Of a stretch of 5,842 bases of DNA, positions 5,801-5,842 are shown piece after piece. This DNA comes from Rhodobacter sp. (GTDB lineage Bacteria > Pseudomonadota > Alphaproteobacteria > Rhodobacterales > Rhodobacteraceae). The first letter of the stretch is position 1; every line of letters begins with the position of its first letter. Both the position numbers and the translations under genes were made by a program. Location: NCBI GenBank assembly GCA_003536295.1, contig DPZQ01000045.1, forward strand, positions 1 through 5,842. The letters are read 5' to 3'. Under the pieces are notes generated by a model. The model made no database searches, was not told the origin of the DNA, and was given only the letters and a program-made list of their open reading frames with translations.

Positions 5801-5842
5801 GGCCGCAAGAGCTTGATAATGGGGCAAGGCTTGGGCCACTAA
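5789..5842 (-). CDS. Possible C-terminal end of a minus-strand gene entering from the right edge
   Basis: Read from the right edge, one minus-strand frame is open for 17 codons and ends in TAA at 5791-5789, inside the right arm of the hairpin. The residues LVAQALPHYQALAAYKL look protein-like and recall the C-termini of some glutathione S-transferase-family proteins. However, 17 open codons easily arise by chance, so neither the gene nor the family is secure. If real, the gene converges on argG. Confidence 0.25.
   Translation of the reverse strand, partial: LVAQALPHYQALAAYKL

Noticed and set aside
1..5842. Mobile element, CRISPR array, toxin-antitoxin pair, tRNA or rRNA gene
   Set aside because: Scanned for and not seen: no transposase, no regular direct repeats, no small paired genes, no tRNA-like cloverleaf; nearly every base is in conserved housekeeping genes.

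Overview
The window looks like chromosomal housekeeping DNA from an alphaproteobacterium, most likely of the Rhodobacterales (Roseobacter/Rhodobacter relatives). The evidence is protein similarity recalled from memory: the ArgG segment [13 protein letters not shown], the form of the CCA-adding enzyme, the C-terminal IWGATARILRGL of the CoA-pyrophosphatase-type Nudix protein, and the grouping of hslO with Nudix genes and cca. Base composition is moderate for that group. No mobile element, CRISPR array, rRNA or tRNA gene is visible, and nothing suggests recent transfer. Coding density is very high; the longest stretch without a gene is about 100 bases.

Positions 1-2613 hold a compact three-gene minus-strand unit read in the order hslO (redox chaperone Hsp33), a CoA-pyrophosphatase-type Nudix hydrolase, and cca (tRNA CCA-adding enzyme, cut off at the left edge). 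The genes overlap by 11 and 4 bases, so they are almost certainly co-transcribed and translationally coupled. A credible promoter lies just upstream of hslO.

Positions 2614-2690 form a short divergent regulatory region with a perfectly palindromic -10-like core. From it a second, unrelated Nudix hydrolase gene (2691-3140) runs rightwards. It converges, with only 26 bases between stops, on ilvA (4414-3167, minus), which encodes threonine dehydratase with one C-terminal ACT-like domain.

Positions 4415-4514 are the divergent region between ilvA and argG. They contain an imperfect hairpin/inverted repeat and a possible, weak ilvA promoter that would give a leaderless or nearly leaderless mRNA. 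argG (4515-5741, plus) encodes argininosuccinate synthase. It is followed by an 11-bp perfect hairpin that is probably its terminator. The last 54 bases may hold the C-terminal end of another minus-strand gene.

Functionally the window covers amino-acid biosynthesis (isoleucine via IlvA, arginine via ArgG), tRNA 3'-end maturation, oxidative-stress protein protection and nucleotide/CoA housecleaning. I found no convincing undescribed system. The most useful second-look items are the divergent control regions, the possible leaderless ilvA start, and the alternative hairpins after argG.
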